NCBI GenBank assembly: GCA_945859605.1
Contig: OX243811.1
Span: 55,084,069-55,148,068 of the forward strand
DNA from: Lumbricus rubellus
Lineage: Eukaryota; Annelida; Clitellata; Crassiclitellata; Lumbricidae
Length of the DNA stretch: 64,000 nucleotides
Direction of reading: 5' to 3'
This document shows, in pieces, positions 10,210 to 19,726 of the stretch. A program made the position numbers and the translations under genes. The notes beneath the pieces are model-generated. The model was given only the letters and a program-made list of their open reading frames with translations, searched no databases and had not been told where the DNA came from. The stretch's first letter is position 1. Each line of letters opens with the position of its first letter.

Positions 10210-11627
10210 TGTAACGGCTAGCTCCCTCCTCGTAAGAAGACCACGTGACCTTGGGTCCCACCCCTGGTGTTGCTCTTCAGCCTCCCTTGTGATAGGTGCC
10301 CGCCCTAGGTTTTTAAGTGAGGCACCGCACTGTTGAAGGGGTTCTCTGTCGTCAGGTAACTCTACAGGTCCATCTAAGTAGGTAAGATCCATGGCAGCCA
10401 ACGCTTTCCCTGTGGTAAAGTTATAGATTAGGGTTGGTCTTCCACCTCAGGACAGGGATGTCTCTCATTGGTACCAGGAATGGCTTCGGTCGAGTGGCGA
10501 CATATGTCTGCGGTCCTCGGTCTGAGGACGACGGCTTCCCCTAACGGAAGCCCATCAGGGTTCAAATCCCCTTCAACAGATTGCTTACATCCCCAATCCT
10601 TAAGTGCGATCGACCCTTCCTCTAGTCTGTCAGGGGTTCCTCCCTTCTTTTCCTCAGCTATGTATTCCTCTAAATCCTCATCAGAGTCATCCTCAGGCCT
10701 TATAGAAGTTTCCATCATTCAATGATTTATTAACGTCTGATTTGATATATTTAATTAAGCAATTCAACTGATTATAACTGACAAACAGGGTTAACAGTTA
10801 ACATACGTGACTAGGCCTAAATATTGATCTTTACTAAGTGTTCAGTGTCTTTTTACTCCAGCGGAATTAAAGCAGATAATCAACAGGCGTGCGTAACCTT
10901 GTTTCTAGTAATCACGCTCGATTATTAACACTATGCTCAACAATTACATTCCGGTTCGATTCGTATCGACCGTTATTCCACATCAACATAAATTTCAATT
11001 CTTATCATCAGTTATGGAATATTATCCTTAGTTTCAATTAATTAACTCTAATTGGTTTCGGATTCTGTTATGGAGCAATTAGATTATTTTATACTTCCCT
11101 TCCTTTCCGTGCAATTTTGAGTCAGAGTCGAAATTCGAATATGTAAAGAAGATCAGGTCACTTCTTGCCGAATATATGCATATATGTCATCAAAGATTCA
11201 CAAAGAATCAGTCGCAAACGGTGCCAAAACCCGTTGCTCCGTCAGCGATATCGTCTTATTCATAAAATCAGGCAATCAGCCACCAAACTAACAATTTCAA
11301 ACCCAAAAACTGCACAAATTCTTGTCTTCACGAGCCGACTTCCTACCCTGATGAAAACCTGAGATCGACTGCGCTTTTCGGCGGTTGCAGCGGTCACGTG
11401 GGCCGCGTCGACCAATCAGCGACTTACACGTCGGCAGAATCTAAAAATAGAGTGTCGCAATGTGACACTCTCTGTTGCAGCGAAGTACTGCACCGGAGTC
11501 CAGTTCTAAAGCGGCTAAATCCGGAGGCCGGTCGCAAATTTAGCAAGGCCGCAAATTAATTAGTAAGTAAGTACGCCGAGCGGCTTTACAAGGACGTTAT
11601 ATTGTAGCGGCCTCATAGGACGTTACA
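10210..11627 (-). repeat. 3' LTR of the retrotransposon
   Basis: 1418 bp from TGTAACGGCTAG to GGACGTTACA (plus-strand reading). It is one base shorter than the other LTR: the missing G near 10437 (GGTTGGTC against GGTTGGGTC) breaks the ORF1 reading frame in this copy at about residue 93. Other differences include CTAG/CCAG near the start, GCTT/GTTT and the altered palindrome at 11449-11471. Confidence 0.92.
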
Positions 11628-11640
11628 CACCCCCCACTTA
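11628..11640 (-). promoter_or_regulatory. Polypurine tract (plus-strand primer site)
   Basis: On the minus strand the sequence next to the 3' LTR is AAGTGGGGGGTG. This is the expected position and composition for the purine tract that primes second-strand DNA synthesis. It also fixes the element's orientation as minus. Confidence 0.65.
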
Positions 11641-12853
11641 ATCTAATTTTCCACTTTAATGGAAAATTTCCAGAATAGGATCCGAAACCAAACAATATAA
11701 ACAAGCAATCCTTAACTAACACCTGATGTAACATAAATTGTACCGACAACCCCGGTATGCTTAGGTAGAAGGGTTCATGCCCCAAAAAAATTATCAAGTC
11801 TAAACTTATGCACATCACGAAACTGACATCAGCAATTTAAGAGTATCACAAAGAATCTCTGTGCTGAAGATTACTCTCAGTCTAAATGAATCAAGTTTAC
11901 AGTTAGCACAATTTAAAATTATCATTCCTAATCCTTCAATTGCTCGGAGCCACTTACTAGGATAATTAATTGTCTTCCAAACACAATATTCCCTGCTCCG
12001 GCACTAATCCTTACTAAACGATTATGCTAACAAATCAGCACATTACAATTCCATTTAACAGGTTACCATTAACTATGGACCAAATCTACGTTACACAATA
12101 AAAGAAACTATTTCTTTAAATTCTATCCTCACCGGTAACCAAAGAGATTTCTGGGAAAACTCTGTTCCTTAGTTCAGCATACAATCGCTATCAGCGATGG
12201 GCAGTCAGTACTTCATTACTCACGTTACACGTTACACTAGGGCTGAACTATTAAGCAAAGGCTTTACTGCTTAGTGAAGCATACCCAAGCCACACTAGGA
12301 CGGATTTCTCCTTGACCTATGTAATAGTCTGTCGACGTCTACCTTACAAGACGGAGCATAACAGAGCAGACCTTCCGGAACTAGCAAACAAAGGATTTAC
12401 TATTCAGGGAAACATACCCAAGAAGCTAGTACGGATTTCTCCCTGACTTATGCAATAGACTTTCTACGTCCACCTTACAGGACGGAATATAATAGAATAG
12501 ACCCGTAACGCTGTCTGGGCAATTACAACCCACTATTCTACATCCGAACCCTGCCTTCACTAACCGTATAGAATTCAAAATAGCAAATAATCTCATCGTA
12601 GATTATACAATTAATCATGGTTATACTACATACAAGCACAGCAATCTTGCCCTTCTTCGTGGCAACAAAGAAAACAATGCAAGTAAAACTACAAGTAAAC
12701 AATTCTTACCTACCCCCATGATCTAACCTAGATCAAGTCTAGAAACAAAAATTCATATGCATTTTCATCCGAAGTAACTAAAACCAAGCTTCTCGCCTAA
12801 GCCTAAACCGATCGCCATTATGCGATATTATCTTACACTACATACATGTAACG
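11641..12853 (-). other. Non-coding 3' region of the retrotransposon
   Basis: About 1.2 kb between the ORF3 stop and the polypurine tract without an open frame of note. It includes the diverged tandem repeat at 12240-12515. A complete gypsy element would normally hold polymerase genes upstream of this and little spacer. Confidence 0.6.
12240..12515 (-). repeat. Diverged tandem repeat, two units of about 130 bp
   Basis: Two copies of GGATTTCTCCYTGACYTATG, then AATAG, then ACGTCYACCTTACA and GACGGA, each preceded by ACATACCCAAG-type sequence. Offset about 130 bp. Function unknown; possibly a packaging or RNA-export structure of the element. Confidence 0.65.
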
Positions 12854-14200
12854 TTACCTATATCTTACAGGGCGAACAATGTTCCTGCGAGGTCTCGCAA
12901 CAGACATTAATTCCTCAACTTCAGGATTATTCAAATCATTCAAGGTCTCCAAATCTAAAGGACCTATGGGAAACCTAGCGGGTTTCACTCTCATGTCATA
13001 CCGGAAATTTCTGTTAGTGACATGGCGCTGCATAAATCTTCGAGCAATTTCAAAATTATTATGCACATTCTCAATTTGATTCACAACAAAATCATCGGTA
13101 CTAGACAAAGCATTTGCAACTGGAACATCTCCTAAAACTAAATCAATCGGCCTGCACAGCTCTCTTGACAGGAACAGCCGATTAGGAGTGAAACCGGTGC
13201 TTTCACTTTCACTTGCTCCATAGGCGGCGAGGACGTAGGGAAGATGCACATCTTCCGAAGAGAAGTCGGTGAGAACAGACGGAAGATGTACACCAACGGA
13301 GGGAGGGTTTGCGAAGCCGGGAGAAGGATGCACATCCTCGTTAGAAGGATTCCGGGCTACCACCTTAGGAGGGAGTAGATTCGAAGCGAAGTTCGACGAC
13401 TCGGAAGTTCCCGTCAGGCGTGGAGTTCCGGTTCCTGCGCGTTCCGGCTGGCTGGTCCATGACTCCTCAGAAGTTTTCGAAGTCGATTGCACGGCATGGA
13501 TTTCTTCCTTTCTTTCATTTCTCCGAGCGATTTCTATTCTGCGGCACAGTCTCACACGTGGCTTGCAGTGAACGTCGAATCGGTGACTTCCCGCCAGAAT
13601 CCAGTTGCGACCGACATGCCAAAGTACATTTTCGTCTTTCATCCACGAAAGTCCAAGAATCAGTTCAGATACCTGTTCTGTGACCAAACAGGGAATCTGG
13701 AATTCATGACCGTCGATTTGCAGTTTCAGTATTGTCTCTCCCACAACACGAATAGCAGACCCGTTAGCAGCTAACAAGGACTGTTCAGAATTCTGCACAT
13801 CTTTAGGGTCTACCAGCGAGGCAGGGCATAATGTCATTTCGCAGCCAGAGTCAAGCAAGGCTAGGAGGGATCTTCCATTCAGTTTCACCGACAGGTAGGC
13901 ATCGTTCCTACCCTTGACGTGTCTGACATTACCTTTTCGATTCCCGGTGGTTTCTTCGAATTCTTCATCGGCTGGCGACCTCTGTGGACGTGCTGGACAA
14001 CCGCGAGCCAAATGTCCCGGTTGATTGCATTCGTAGCAGCGACGATTGTCTCGTTTCACCCGTGGAAAATTATTGTCTCTATTTCGGTTCCACTGTTGAT
14101 TGTTGGTTCCTGTTCCTCTCCAGGGTAGTGACGAACGTTGCGGCTGCCATTGCCGAAACTGACCCTCAGTTGAAGCAGCACTCAACTGGTTCTGGAACAT
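12854..14200 (-). CDS. Retrotransposon ORF3: zinc knuckle, retropepsin and integrase-tail fragment (448 aa)
   Basis: Starts with ATG directly after the ORF2 stop, in the same frame. Residues 55-68 form a CX2CX4HX4C zinc knuckle (CYECNQPGHLARGC), the RNA-binding nucleocapsid motif. Around 105-190 is a retropepsin with catalytic DSG at 117-119 (ALLDSGCEMTLCP) and the ILGLSWM motif near 181-187. A proline/serine linker with repeated EDVHLP/VHLPSVL units (about 288-323) leads to LAAYGASESESTGFTPNRLF (324-343). That stretch matches the region after the catalytic core of gypsy integrases. RYDMRVKPARFPIG (400-413) follows, then a tail ending RPRRNIVRPVRYR. So RT, RNase H, the integrase core and probably the GPY/F region are gone, yet the frame is unbroken. 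I infer two in-frame internal deletions. Confidence 0.85.
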   Translation of the reverse strand: MFQNQLSAASTEGQFRQWQPQRSSLPWRGTGTNNQQWNRNRDNNFPRVKRDNRRCYECNQPGHLARGCPARPQRSPADEEFEETTGNRKGNVRHVKGRNDAYLSVKLNGRSLLALLDSGCEMTLCPASLVDPKDVQNSEQSLLAANGSAIRVVGETILKLQIDGHEFQIPCLVTEQVSELILGLSWMKDENVLWHVGRNWILAGSHRFDVHCKPRVRLCRRIEIARRNERKEEIHAVQSTSKTSEESWTSQPERAGTGTPRLTGTSESSNFASNLLPPKVVARNPSNEDVHPSPGFANPPSVGVHLPSVLTDFSSEDVHLPYVLAAYGASESESTGFTPNRLFLSRELCRPIDLVLGDVPVANALSSTDDFVVNQIENVHNNFEIARRFMQRHVTNRNFRYDMRVKPARFPIGPLDLETLNDLNNPEVEELMSVARPRRNIVRPVRYR

Positions 14201-14827
14201 TTATTTCATCTGTCGAGTCAGCGTCTCTTGCATCTGGTTGAATTTTTTGTCGAGGTTGAGGTCTACTTCTCTCACTGTCTTGATGCGACCCGGTTGACGG
14301 TCGTGGAATCCGGTGGTATCTTCATCAGCCCGGCGGTAACCTTCCAACCGGATAGCGATTTTGTAGGCGCTATCTAACGTGGTTGGTTCCCGTTCTCGTA
14401 CCTTAAGAGCTAGGTCCTTGTCTGACAGAGCGTCAAGAAAGGCTCGAATAGCTATTGTCTCACTGTGCGCGGACGACGGTCCTGGGAAAGCTAAAATCAT
14501 AAGCTTTCGGATGTCTTGTACGAGCTGACCGAGATCCTCACCCGATTTCTGACGGCGAGTATTCAGTTTGGTTTGGTACAAGGCTGCCTGGTCCGAACTT
14601 CCGTATCGTAGTCGTAGACGGTCGACTAGATCGGTGCAGGTGGCGATGGCTTCCGAGTCGAATTCATGCAGAAGTTGGTCTACCGGTTCTACTAGCGCAC
14701 ACGTCAGTTGGGCCAGTTTCTCCTCTTCAGTCCAACGATTACTTTTCGAACATACTTCGAACTTCTTAAGGAACACTTCTACTGAGGTCTTACCGTTGTA
14801 TCGGTCCAGCTTCATTCGCGATGTCAT
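14201..14827 (-). CDS. Retrotransposon ORF2: Gag capsid-like protein (208 aa)
   Basis: This is a Ty3/gypsy-type capsid. The opening MKLDRYNGKTSVEVFLKKFE and the later SNRWTEEEKLAQLTCALVE, LRLRYGSSDQAALYQTKLNT and GEDLGQLVQDIRKL stretches follow the order of the Retrotrans_gag family (helical capsid that assembles the particle). Its ATG overlaps the ORF1 stop (ATGA at 14827-14824). It ends at TAA, immediately followed by the ORF3 ATG in the same frame. Translation of ORF2 and ORF3 must therefore depend on re-initiation, stop readthrough or an unseen splice. No membrane or signal sequence. Confidence 0.85.
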   Translation of the reverse strand: MTSRMKLDRYNGKTSVEVFLKKFEVCSKSNRWTEEEKLAQLTCALVEPVDQLLHEFDSEAIATCTDLVDRLRLRYGSSDQAALYQTKLNTRRQKSGEDLGQLVQDIRKLMILAFPGPSSAHSETIAIRAFLDALSDKDLALKVREREPTTLDSAYKIAIRLEGYRRADEDTTGFHDRQPGRIKTVREVDLNLDKKFNQMQETLTRQMK

Positions 14828-16467
14828 TCTTCTATCTGGAAAATTGAATATTCAGTTTGTAGTTTCCCAGCAGGTTCTTTCCTTTCACGAGCAATTGGTT
14901 CAGATCGAGACGGTTCGACAGTGTTCTTTTTCGGCGACAACTCTCGAGCATAAGAGCTGACAATTGTGGGCGGTTTTTCAGAGGCAACACCGCTCCCGAG
15001 TATGAACGGATTAGGCAGTTCATCTTTGGGACCACCCGCGACAATCGGTTTCATTGTTGGCCACTGCATTAATTGTTTCGCCAGGGCAACCTGTTCATTG
15101 TACGAGACTGGACCGTAGTAAGGCACGAAGATGGGCTGTACTGTCTCACGAGGTAAGTATTCGTAGCTCTGGGTAACCTGAGTTTTTAGCGACGAAGACA
15201 TCGTTGACATTATCGGCCGACTCGAAGATGTCGTCAGGGTAAGCGTACGAGGAATCGAAGCAGAAGCGAACGCGATCTTTTCTGATTCAGGTTTCATTTC
15301 ACGTACCTGGACGTCGTGCACACCCACAATCTTCGAAGAGATGATTCGTGGAGGAATTTCGGTTGACCGTCGAAGATCTTCAGCTTCAGTATTCATGAAT
15401 TGGTACGACGAGTATGGGAAGGTGGCAGCCCGTGGAGTTGCAGATGACATGGCACGAGGATGTGCATCTCGTGGACCCCAGTCGTACTCTCGTGTGAACG
15501 ACAAATCCCCATTTGATTTATCTACAACTAACATTCCAGAGTTAGTACATGTTTTCAAACAGTCTTGCCCTATAGCTATCGCATTTGGGTCGAGCACAAA
15601 TCGATGTAGAGGTCGCATATCAGTTACCTCCGAGTCTTCACTATTGTATTTCAATTGCTCGGTTATATCTCTATTCAACCTGTTTTGTTTGTCGCGCATA
15701 TACGACTCATAGTCAAAGCTTTCATAAATCGTGTTTGAATCTCTATGATATACTTGTCGAGTATCTGTTCGAGTATTCGTATCGTTAGTGTTTGAAACAA
15801 GTATGTGCTTTGGCCTTGCGCCATAGTATTCTGTGCTTATTTCATCTTTTGAAACCCTTAAAGTTTCATGTTCTTTTCTGGCACTTGTACCTACACTAGA
15901 CTGGGTCTGAACCTCCATACCTGAACTTAATTTTACCCCACTTAATCTGGTATCAAGTGTAACGGCCAGCTCCCTCCTCGTAAGAAGACCACGTGACCTT
16001 GGATCCCACCCCTGGTGTTGCTCTTCAGCCTCCCTTGTGATAGGTGCCCGCCCTAGGTTTTTAAGTGAGGCACCGCACTGTTGAAGGGGTTCTCTGTCGT
16101 CAGGTAACTCTACAGGTCCATCTAAGTAGGTAAGATCCATGGCAGCCAACGCTTTCCCTGTGGTAAAGTTATAGATTAGGGTTGGGTCTTCCACCTCAGG
16201 ACAGGGATGTCTCTCATTGGTACCAGGAATGGCTTCGGTCGAGTGGCGACATATGTCTGCGGTCCTCGGTCTGAGGACGACGGCTTCCCCTAACGGAAGC
16301 CCATCAGGGTTCAAATCCCCTTCAACAGATTGTTTACATCCCCAATCCTTAAGTGCGATCGACCCTTCCTCTAGTCTGTCAGGGGTTCCTCCCTTCTTTT
16401 CCTCAGCTATGTATTCCTCTAAATCCTCATCAGAGTCATCCTCAGGCCTTATAGAAGTTTCCATCAT
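14824..16467 (-). CDS. Retrotransposon ORF1, begins inside the 5' LTR (547 aa, unknown function)
   Basis: Open frame from ATG at 16467. Residues 1-170 lie in the 5' LTR, and the frame crosses the LTR boundary at 15958 exactly between codons into internal sequence. The N-terminus is acidic (EDDSDEDLEEYIAEEKK). The rest is hydrophilic and serine/threonine-rich, with no domain I recognise and no zinc finger or coiled coil. By position it replaces the matrix part of Gag. It ends with TGA overlapping the ORF2 ATG. The LTR section must be in R-U5 to be transcribed from the 5' LTR, which implies at least 510 bp of transcribed LTR. The 3' LTR copy of the same section is frameshifted. The start could alternatively be a downstream ATG. 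Confidence 0.7.
   Translation of the reverse strand: MMETSIRPEDDSDEDLEEYIAEEKKGGTPDRLEEGSIALKDWGCKQSVEGDLNPDGLPLGEAVVLRPRTADICRHSTEAIPGTNERHPCPEVEDPTLIYNFTTGKALAAMDLTYLDGPVELPDDREPLQQCGASLKNLGRAPITREAEEQHQGWDPRSRGLLTRRELAVTLDTRLSGVKLSSGMEVQTQSSVGTSARKEHETLRVSKDEISTEYYGARPKHILVSNTNDTNTRTDTRQVYHRDSNTIYESFDYESYMRDKQNRLNRDITEQLKYNSEDSEVTDMRPLHRFVLDPNAIAIGQDCLKTCTNSGMLVVDKSNGDLSFTREYDWGPRDAHPRAMSSATPRAATFPYSSYQFMNTEAEDLRRSTEIPPRIISSKIVGVHDVQVREMKPESEKIAFASASIPRTLTLTTSSSRPIMSTMSSSLKTQVTQSYEYLPRETVQPIFVPYYGPVSYNEQVALAKQLMQWPTMKPIVAGGPKDELPNPFILGSGVASEKPPTIVSSYARELSPKKNTVEPSRSEPIARERKEPAGKLQTEYSIFQIEE
15940..15957 (-). promoter_or_regulatory. Expected primer-binding site, non-canonical
   Basis: In element sense the bases after the 5' LTR are CTTGATACCAGATTAAG. 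A normal tRNA primer site starts with TGG within a few bases of the LTR; there is none here. TGGTATCAAG does occur, but on the opposite strand. ATTAAGTGGGG is shared with the polypurine-tract side (11628-11645). Priming may use an unusual tRNA fragment or a self-priming mechanism. Weak inference. Confidence 0.3.
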
Positions 16468-17376
16468 TCAATGATTTATTAACGTCTGATTTGATATATT
16501 TAATTAAGCAATTCAACTGATTATAACTGACAAACAGGGTTAACAGTTAACATACGTGACTAGGCCTAAATATTGATCTTTACTAAGTGTTCAGTGTCTT
16601 TTTACTCCAGCGGAATTAAAGCAGATAATCAACAGGCGTGCGTAACCTTGTTTCTAGTAATCACGCTCGATTATTAACACTATGCTCAACAATTACATTC
16701 CGGTTCGATTCGTATCGACCGTTATTCCACATCAACATAAATTTCAATTCTTATCATCAGTTATGGAATATTATCCTTAGTTTCAATTAATTAACTCTAA
16801 TTGGTTTCGGATTCTGTTATGGAGCAATTAGATTATTTTATACTTCCCTTCCTTTCCGTGCAATTTTGAGTCAGAGTCGAAATTCGAATATGTAAAGAAG
16901 ATCAGGTCACTTCTTGCCGAATATATGCATATATGTCATCAAAGATTCACAAAGAATCAGTCGCAAACGGTGCCAAAACCCGTTGCTCCGTCAGCGATAT
17001 CGTCTTATTCATAAAATCAGGCAATCAGCCACCAAACTAACAATTTCAAACCCAAAAACTGCACAAATTCTTGTCTTCACGAGCCGACTTCCTACCCTGA
17101 TGAAAACCTGAGATCGACTGCGATTTTCGGCGGTTGCAGCGGTCACGTGGGCCGCGTCGACCAATCAGCGACTTACACGTCGGCAGAATCTAAAAATAGA
17201 GTGTCGCAATGCGACACTCTCTGTTGCAGCGAAGTACTGCACCGGAGTCCAGTTCTAAAGCGGCTAAATCCGGAGTCCGGTCGCAAATTTAGCAAGGCCG
17301 CAAATTAATTAGTAAGTAAGTACCCCGAGCGGCCTTACAAGGACGTTATATTGTAGCGGCCTCATAGGACGTTACA
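15958..17376 (-). repeat. 5' LTR of the retrotransposon
   Basis: 1419 bp, TGTAACGGCCAG to GGACGTTACA (plus-strand reading), with TGTAACG/CGTTACA short terminal inverted repeats. Contains the ORF1 start at 16467 and a putative promoter region at 17144-17220. Unusually long for an invertebrate gypsy element. Confidence 0.92.
17144..17220 (-). promoter_or_regulatory. Candidate LTR promoter: palindrome, TATA-like run, CCAAT box, E-box
   Basis: Reading in element sense: an 11-bp-arm palindrome AGAGTGTCGCA / TGCGACACTCT (17220-17198), then CTATTTTTAGA, an inverted CCAAT (ATTGG at 17165-17161) and CACGTG (17149-17144). All lie upstream of ORF1. Motif-level evidence only. In the 3' LTR the palindrome has one mismatch. 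Confidence 0.35.
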
Positions 17377-17380
17377 CTTC

Positions 17381-18600
17381 TATATTGCTTCTGACGAGAG
17401 TATCGCAAATTGTCCGCTCGACTTGCTTGATATAGGCTACATTTATTACGGGAATCCATCCCAAGATGATCATCCCAACCAAAACATTTACAGTTATGCA
17501 ATTTTGACATCAATTTCTGACAATTGAGCAGTTTATAGAAGACAGTTGTAATATATATTACCAGGTAGGTAAGCATATAAAGTTCGCTTTTATGCGGAAT
17601 GTTATGTCTAGAAATAATAGGCCTAGGCCTTTTAAGTAAAGTTCGAGAGTTGAGTAGCGGCCGCCTTACGGTGGCGCCGCTTTGTGAATGTCTCGGAAAT
17701 ATTCTTGTGCTTGCATATATCGACCGCCCGGAGAGCGGCGGCCCTAGGCCCAGTGCGTGCAGCAGAGGAGCGGGTACCGCCACACCCCAGACAGGCAGCA
17801 CATGCAAGCACATATACATGAAAATTATACAATACATAGTAATATGCAGTGATTCTTGGATGTTACTGACAGTTATTACGCCTATTGTTCATCATAGAAT
17901 GTTTGTGAATTTTACAATGCTTGACGGCTAGCGTAAGGTAGCGCCGCGTAGCGAATAGGTATAAAACTTTTCAATGCTTACATATCGGCTGCTCAGACAG
18001 ACAGATGGATTCAACCTCTGTGTGTTTTAAGCACAGAGGTCAGAGGCATTGCGATCCAGGCAGACGACATGCAAGCACTGATATAAGGTATTTACATTAA
18101 AACATGCAATGCATTAGGTCTAGGACATACTAATATTATATGCATTTGTATACACACGGATACACATGCATACACAGTCAGAAACATATACAACATAAAC
18201 ACCGATGCCCGCTCGACTTTACTTTGGTCTTTATATAGGGGCACGCTGGTCAGCAATTAGGCCACATAATTAATACACTCACCTTATACATGCATGTTAT
18301 TCCGTGCCTATAATTAGGCCTATATGCAAATTATTATCAGAGGTCCCTGAGATTTAGGCCTTATAATGAAATGCAGTTGTGCTTTAAATTTAACCGAAAA
18401 GGCATGCAGCACGCAGAAGATATATAGGCCAGTGTTTAGGAAATACACTCGCCTTACAAAGGCTTAGGCTACATGCATGTTATTCCGTACCTATAATTAT
18501 ATGCAAATTATCAGAGGTCCCATGAGATTTAGGCCTAATTATAATACGCAGAAGAGGTATAATAGGCCAGTGTTTAGCAAATGCCCGTGCAAGAGCCCCA
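17381..18600 (-). other. Upstream flank of Ly6-like copy A with diverged tandem repeats
   Basis: TATATTGCTTCTGACGAGAG at 17381 continues the exon-1 5'UTR interrupted by the LTR element (compare about 4512-4535). Further out are two diverged GC-rich units, at about 17650-17810 and about 17930-18080 (TAGCGGCCGCCTTACGGTGG-type sequence, then TGCTTGCATAT and the ATGCAAGCAC end). There is also a tandem pair at about 18265-18440 and 18441-18600 (ATGCATGTTATTCCGTRCCT, CAAATTATCAGAGGTCC, ACGCAGAAGA). The second unit's ACGCAGAAGAGGTA also occurs at about 4966 beside the other exon 1. No gene seen. Confidence 0.5.
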
Positions 18601-19106
18601 CAGGAAAGAGGAATTTAAATGGTATTGAGACAGCGAAAAGAGGCACTTGGCCCACAAGTCAACAAGAAGGAACAATTCGAATGATGAAGCTGGTCCCATA
18701 TAGTGCAGGACAATGAAGGCAAAGTCTCGTGTTTGTTTTAGCCCCATGCTCCCTGGACAAATCTATCATGCCGGTCAAGTGAGCGTATAGGCCTATCCTT
18801 TTCTAGCGGGGGATGCGGAAGGCAAGTCCGGTTTTGCGCGCGTGTTTTTGTCCGAATATCCTGATGAAAGGATATAGCATGCACTCACTCATCCATAAAA
18901 AACTAACTAAATGGGAGGTTGGGGTTTGGGTGGGGGTGGGGAGGAAATTTTTCGGGCAACGCCCGGGTAATTATGCTAGTCTGGATATATTGGGCATATA
19001 TAACTGCCGCATAAGTGAAATTAGATGGACAGGAAATGGGAACCTCAAGAAAGGAGACACAACAGTTTTGTAGTCGCCCGATGTTCCGAAAGGAATGAAA
19101 GGAACT

Positions 19107-19212
<106 letters not shown>

Positions 19213-19726
19213 AACAAAAACGAACAATGCAATTGTACAATTATGTGATGTGGCAGGAAGTGTTGGGTCCGAGAAATTATATATATGTTTTAGCCAACTT
19301 TGTAGAAATAACAGTTAAATAGGTCTACTATGTTCTTTCCAAGATAAAAGTTCATCTATAAATATGCACCCTTAGAATTAGTAGATCACGTACACTCTAT
19401 AGTCTATACTATCTAGGTCTATAGTAAGCTAATACTCTGCTTGTCGATATTAACAGACATTCTTCAGTATAATTAGAAACTCTTTTGCGTCGCGAAAACA
19501 GGATGTACCCGTAATTAGTTTTTGAAGATTAAGAGACAGTTTATTTGCTTTGAACCATTTATTTACATTCTGCAATCCAGCATTAGCTTATTGGCATGTT
19601 CTATCAGAGAGCTATTGTACATGAACACATTCATTGGTACAGCAAAACATAATGAACTGAGTAGAGGAGAAGTATTCGAAATCTTATCATTAACATAATA
19701 TTAAAAATAGCAATGGGTCCAATATA

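Larger units (their letters stand above)
10210..17376 (-). mobile_element. Ty3/gypsy-like LTR retrotransposon, non-autonomous, 7167 bp
   Basis: Complete element on the minus strand with two LTRs of about 1.42 kb, TG...CA ends and a 4-bp duplication. Order in element sense: 5' LTR (15958-17376), ORF1 starting inside the LTR (16467-14824), capsid-like ORF2 (14827-14201), zinc-knuckle/protease ORF3 with an integrase tail (14200-12854), about 1.2 kb of non-coding 3' region with tandem repeats, a polypurine tract (11640-11628) and the 3' LTR (10210-11627). There is no reverse transcriptase, RNase H or integrase core. By eye the LTRs differ at about nine sites, so insertion was recent. It interrupts the 5'UTR of Ly6-like copy A. 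Non-autonomous, yet with three open frames. Confidence 0.9.

Noticed and set aside
10120..10401. 93-codon frame spanning the LTR edge and the Ly6 exon 1
   Set aside because: A chance fusion of the LTR copy of ORF1 with host 5'UTR and exon 1; possible as a chimeric transcript but no evidence.
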